64,000 bases of DNA from Hydrogenoanaerobacterium saccharovorans (GTDB taxonomy: Bacteria > Bacillota > Clostridia > Oscillospirales > Ruminococcaceae). Each line of letters begins with the position of its first letter. Position 1 is the first letter of the stretch. The stretch covers positions 620,001 to 684,000 of the forward strand of contig NZ_RKRD01000001.1 in NCBI RefSeq assembly GCF_003814745.1, read 5' to 3'. The notes beneath the pieces are model-generated. The model worked only from the letters and a program-made list of their open reading frames with translations, did not search any database and was not told where the DNA came from. Positions 61,773 through 64,000 of this stretch are shown piece after piece. A program made the translations under genes and the position numbers.

Positions 61773-62085
61773 CTTTCTGCACCTCCTGAGACATAAAAAA
61801 TTGACCACAGTCATTAAGATTTTCTTTCTCAAAACTGTGGTCATTGTAACTCTGTAATTCATTTGTTAACTCAAAGCCTAATTTAAAGCCTTGAATGAAA
61901 CTGTCTTTGCTTTGGTAGTTACAAATCATTTCCAAGGCATCAATAATTCTTAATACCAAGACTTTATCTTCTTTTGATAGTATTTGTATAAGCTTTTTGT
62001 GGTTTTCTTCAATTGAAGATTTAAGTTCTGTTTGCTCGATTGGCTTGTAAAAGCTGTGGTATAGGTCATCTAATCTGTTTGGCAT
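61759..62085 (-). CDS. Unknown small helical protein (DUF6809-like)
   Basis: 108 residues; begins PNRLDDLYHSFYKPIEQTE, then helical with a FIQGFKLGFEL core. GGAGG before the ATG at 62085. Related proteins accompany the secreted Pro-rich protein in such elements, and the two genes overlap here. Function unknown. Confidence 0.65.
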   Translation of the reverse strand: MPNRLDDLYHSFYKPIEQTELKSSIEENHKKLIQILSKEDKVLVLRIIDALEMICNYQSKDSFIQGFKLGFELTNELQSYNDHSFEKENLNDCGQFFMSQEVQKDEEN

Positions 62086-62199
62086 ATTTTTCGCCTCCTT
62101 TGTAAGCACAAAGGATACCACAAAGATTTCAGTAAAGCTATACATTTATTTAGTAATAATTTAATTTTGCAATTGCAGGATGTTATTAGTATCGATATA

Positions 62200-62228
62200 T
62201 TGATTTTATTCGCTTAAGTGACTATAAT
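62200..62228 (+). promoter_or_regulatory. Promoter of the HTH-hsdM unit
   Basis: TTGATT at 62200-62205, a 17-bp spacer, and a perfect TATAAT at 62223-62228. Confidence 0.75.
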
Positions 62229-62271
62229 ATATATGGTAAGTTATGTCGAATACTGTCTCAGGAGGTTTGAA

Positions 62272-62517
62272 ATGAAATATCTTTCCATCACAGAAACTGC
62301 AAAACGGTGGGAAATATCTACACGACGCATACAGATACTCTGTAAAGAAGGACGTATCCCAGGTGCGATACTTATTGGGCGTACATGGGGTATACCCGAA
62401 AATGCTTTAAAGCCGATAGATGGCAGAATCAAGTCTGGAAAATACATAAAAACAAAATCAAATAAAAAGAATTTTGATTCTCATATGGAGCACAAACCAG
62501 ATGAAACTATAAATTAG
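62272..62517 (+). CDS. HTH domain protein ahead of hsdM
   Basis: 81 residues with an excisionase/MerR-type helix-turn-helix: ITETAKRWEISTRRIQILCKEGRIPGAILIGRTWGIPENA. AGGAGG six bases before the ATG at 62272. It is 12 bases ahead of hsdM and probably controls the restriction-modification genes, though its DNA target is unknown. Confidence 0.8.
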   Translation: MKYLSITETAKRWEISTRRIQILCKEGRIPGAILIGRTWGIPENALKPIDGRIKSGKYIKTKSNKKNFDSHMEHKPDETIN

Positions 62518-62529
62518 GAGAATTAACCG

Positions 62530-64000
62530 ATGAATAAACAACAGCTTGCAAATAAGATATGGGAATCTGCAAATAAAATGCGATCCAAAATTGAAGCTAA
62601 TGAATACAAAGATTATATTTTGGGATTCATATTTTATAAATTTCTTTCTGACAAAGAAGTCACACTTCTAAAAAAAGATGGCTATGAGGAAGAAGATATC
62701 ATCTCTGAGGTGCATGAAAATAATGAGCAGTTGGTGGATTATTGTCAGCAACAGCTTGGTTATTTTATTGCATATGATAACCTATTTTCTACATGGTTGA
62801 CCAAAGGAAATAGCTTTACAGTTGATAATGTAAGAACTGCACTTTCTGCGTTCAATCGCTTAATCAGCAATAATAAGAAAAAAGTATTCAGCAAAATATT
62901 TAATACATTGGAAACCGGATTAAGTAAGCTTGGGGACAATACCAACAATCAAACAAAGGCGATTCGTGACCTAATTCAATTGATCAAGGATATCCCTACT
63001 GACGGTAAACAGGATTATGATGTTTTGGGATTTATCTATGAATATCTTATCAGTAATTTTGCTGCCAATGCTGGTAAAAAAGCCGGAGAATTCTATACAC
63101 CACACGAAGTATCTCAGCTTATGTCTGAAATTGTTGCAAGTCATTTGAAAGACAGGGAAAAAATTGAGATTTTTGATCCAACAAGTGGTTCTGGTTCTTT
63201 GCTTATTACCATAGGCAAAAGTGTTGCAAAATATATGAAAAGCAAGGATAACATCAAATATTACGCACAGGAATGGAAAGAGAACACTTACAATTTAACA
63301 AGAATGAATCTGGTTATGCGTGGAATTAAGCCAGATAATATTTTTGCACGTTGTGGTGATACTCTTGAAGAGGACTGGCCATGGTTTGATGATGCTAATC
63401 CATCTGGAACATATTATAAATTGCCTTTTGATGCAGTTGTATCTAACCCACCGTATTCTCAGCATTGGGACCCTTCCCATAAAGAAACCGATCCTCGCTA
63501 TCGTTATGGAATGGCTCCCAAAGGCAAAGCCGATTATGCGTTTTTATTACATGATCTATATCATGTAAAGCCAAATGGTATTATGACAATTGTTCTTCCA
63601 CACGGTGTGCTATTTAGAGGAGATGCACTTGGAGGTGCGGACGGTCAAGGTGAAGGTGAAGGTCGTATTCGCCGTAACTTAATTGAAAATAACAATATTG
63701 AAGCTATTATTGGACTACCTGCTAATATTTTCTTTGGTACAGGAATTCCCACCATTATTATGGTTTTACGTCAAAAACGCACAGAGTCTGATGTGTTGTT
63801 TATTGATGCTTCCAAAGGGTTTACAAAAGTGGGTAAAACAAATAAGCTCATGGCTTCTGATATTAAAAAAATTGTGGATGCGATTGAAATTCGTCCACAG
63901 GAAATTCCCAAGTTCGCCCGTATTGTATCAAAAGAGGAAATTCGACAGAACGGATATAATTTAAATATTCCTCGTTATATAGATTCCTCCGAGGCAACAG
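62530..64000 (+). CDS. hsdM: Type I restriction-modification methylase, partial
   Basis: First 490 codons, open to the window edge with no stop. N-terminal HsdM helical domain (residues 1-150), KKAGEFYTPHEVSQLM, SAM motif DPTSGSGSLL, and catalytic NPPYS typical of N6-adenine methylases. It would act with an HsdS specificity subunit and HsdR nuclease expected beyond the window. AGGAG about 9 bases before the ATG. Confidence 0.92.
   Translation, partial: MNKQQLANKIWESANKMRSKIEANEYKDYILGFIFYKFLSDKEVTLLKKDGYEEEDIISEVHENNEQLVDYCQQQLGYFIAYDNLFSTWLTKGNSFTVDNVRTALSAFNRLISNNKKKVFSKIFNTLETGLSKLGDNTNNQTKAIRDLIQLIKDIPTDGKQDYDVLGFIYEYLISNFAANAGKKAGEFYTPHEVSQLMSEIVASHLKDREKIEIFDPTSGSGSLLITIGKSVAKYMKSKDNIKYYAQEWKENTYNLTRMNLVMRGIKPDNIFARCGDTLEEDWPWFDDANPSGTYYKLPFDAVVSNPPYSQHWDPSHKETDPRYRYGMAPKGKADYAFLLHDLYHVKPNGIMTIVLPHGVLFRGDALGGADGQGEGEGRIRRNLIENNNIEAIIGLPANIFFGTGIPTIIMVLRQKRTESDVLFIDASKGFTKVGKTNKLMASDIKKIVDAIEIRPQEIPKFARIVSKEEIRQNGYNLNIPRYIDSSEAT

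Larger units (their letters stand above)
54890..64000. mobile_element. Integrative mobilizable element (left part)
   Basis: A serine recombinase at the left edge, a MobC/relaxase pair, an oriT-like region, a RepA-like ATPase, several element-type unknown genes, and a type I restriction-modification start. No type IV secretion gene is seen in this part. The left end is placed between the second XRE gene and the recombinase; the right end is outside the window. The exact attachment site was not found. Confidence 0.6.

Noticed and set aside
1..64000. CRISPR arrays, rRNA and tRNA genes
   Set aside because: No regularly spaced repeats and no tRNA or rRNA sequence was recognised by eye; a tRNA search program was not available.

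Overview
The window reads as chromosome of a low-to-mid-GC Gram-positive anaerobe of the class Clostridia, most likely a gut Oscillospiraceae/Ruminococcaceae-type bacterium. The signs are the gdpP-rplI-dnaB and tilS-hpt-ftsH gene orders, Shine-Dalgarno sites of the AGGAGG type, sigma-A promoters, a fructoselysine (Amadori product) catabolic locus of the kind known from gut butyrate producers, and a clostridial mobilizable element with a large serine recombinase. This placement is inference from gene content; no rRNA or tRNA gene was seen.

1-18.4 kb is housekeeping on the + strand: RNase J, the c-di-AMP phosphodiesterase GdpP, ribosomal protein L9, replicative helicase DnaB, TilS, hypoxanthine phosphoribosyltransferase, FtsH (whose frame is broken by one in-frame TAG), a type IIA topoisomerase pair with a threonine aldolase gene between the subunits, SecG and RNase R. 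18.4-24.6 kb is on the - strand: a flavoprotein, a TPM-domain protein and LemA, an RlmA-type 23S rRNA methyltransferase, xanthine phosphoribosyltransferase behind a long leader hairpin, and a radical SAM/MutY pair. 24.7-32.4 kb holds a sodium:neurotransmitter-type symporter, an amidohydrolase/MscL pair, an ABC exporter, a DEAD-box helicase and a membrane HD-GYP protein. 32.9-39.9 kb is one secreted, membrane-anchored GH2 glycosidase of about 2355 residues with three discoidin-like domains.

40.2-50.7 kb is the most coherent accessory system: an frl locus for fructoselysine or related Amadori compounds. It has an APC permease (FrlA), an epimerase (FrlC), a kinase (FrlD), an SIS deglycase (FrlB), two HutC-type GntR regulators, and an accompanying esterase, an amidohydrolase lacking a usual metal histidine, and an Ntn-type hydrolase. 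Three promoters in it share one layout: a 17-bp spacer, and a GGTWTG-type operator that starts 11-13 nt downstream of the -10 box. This points to one repressor acting just past the start sites. The Ntn hydrolase gene has a different palindrome at the same place.

50.7-51.5 kb is the wreck of an arsenic/metal-type operon (permease, thioredoxin-like protein, arsenate reductase), with a deletion in the permease's conserved cysteine loop and an inversion splitting the thioredoxin gene. A two-HTH MerR regulator with an ABC-2 exporter follows. From about 54.9 kb to the window end lies an integrative mobilizable element: serine recombinase, MobC/relaxase, a likely oriT, a RepA-like ATPase, several unknown genes, and the start of a type I restriction-modification locus (HsdM runs off the end). 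No conjugation machinery is visible in the part seen.
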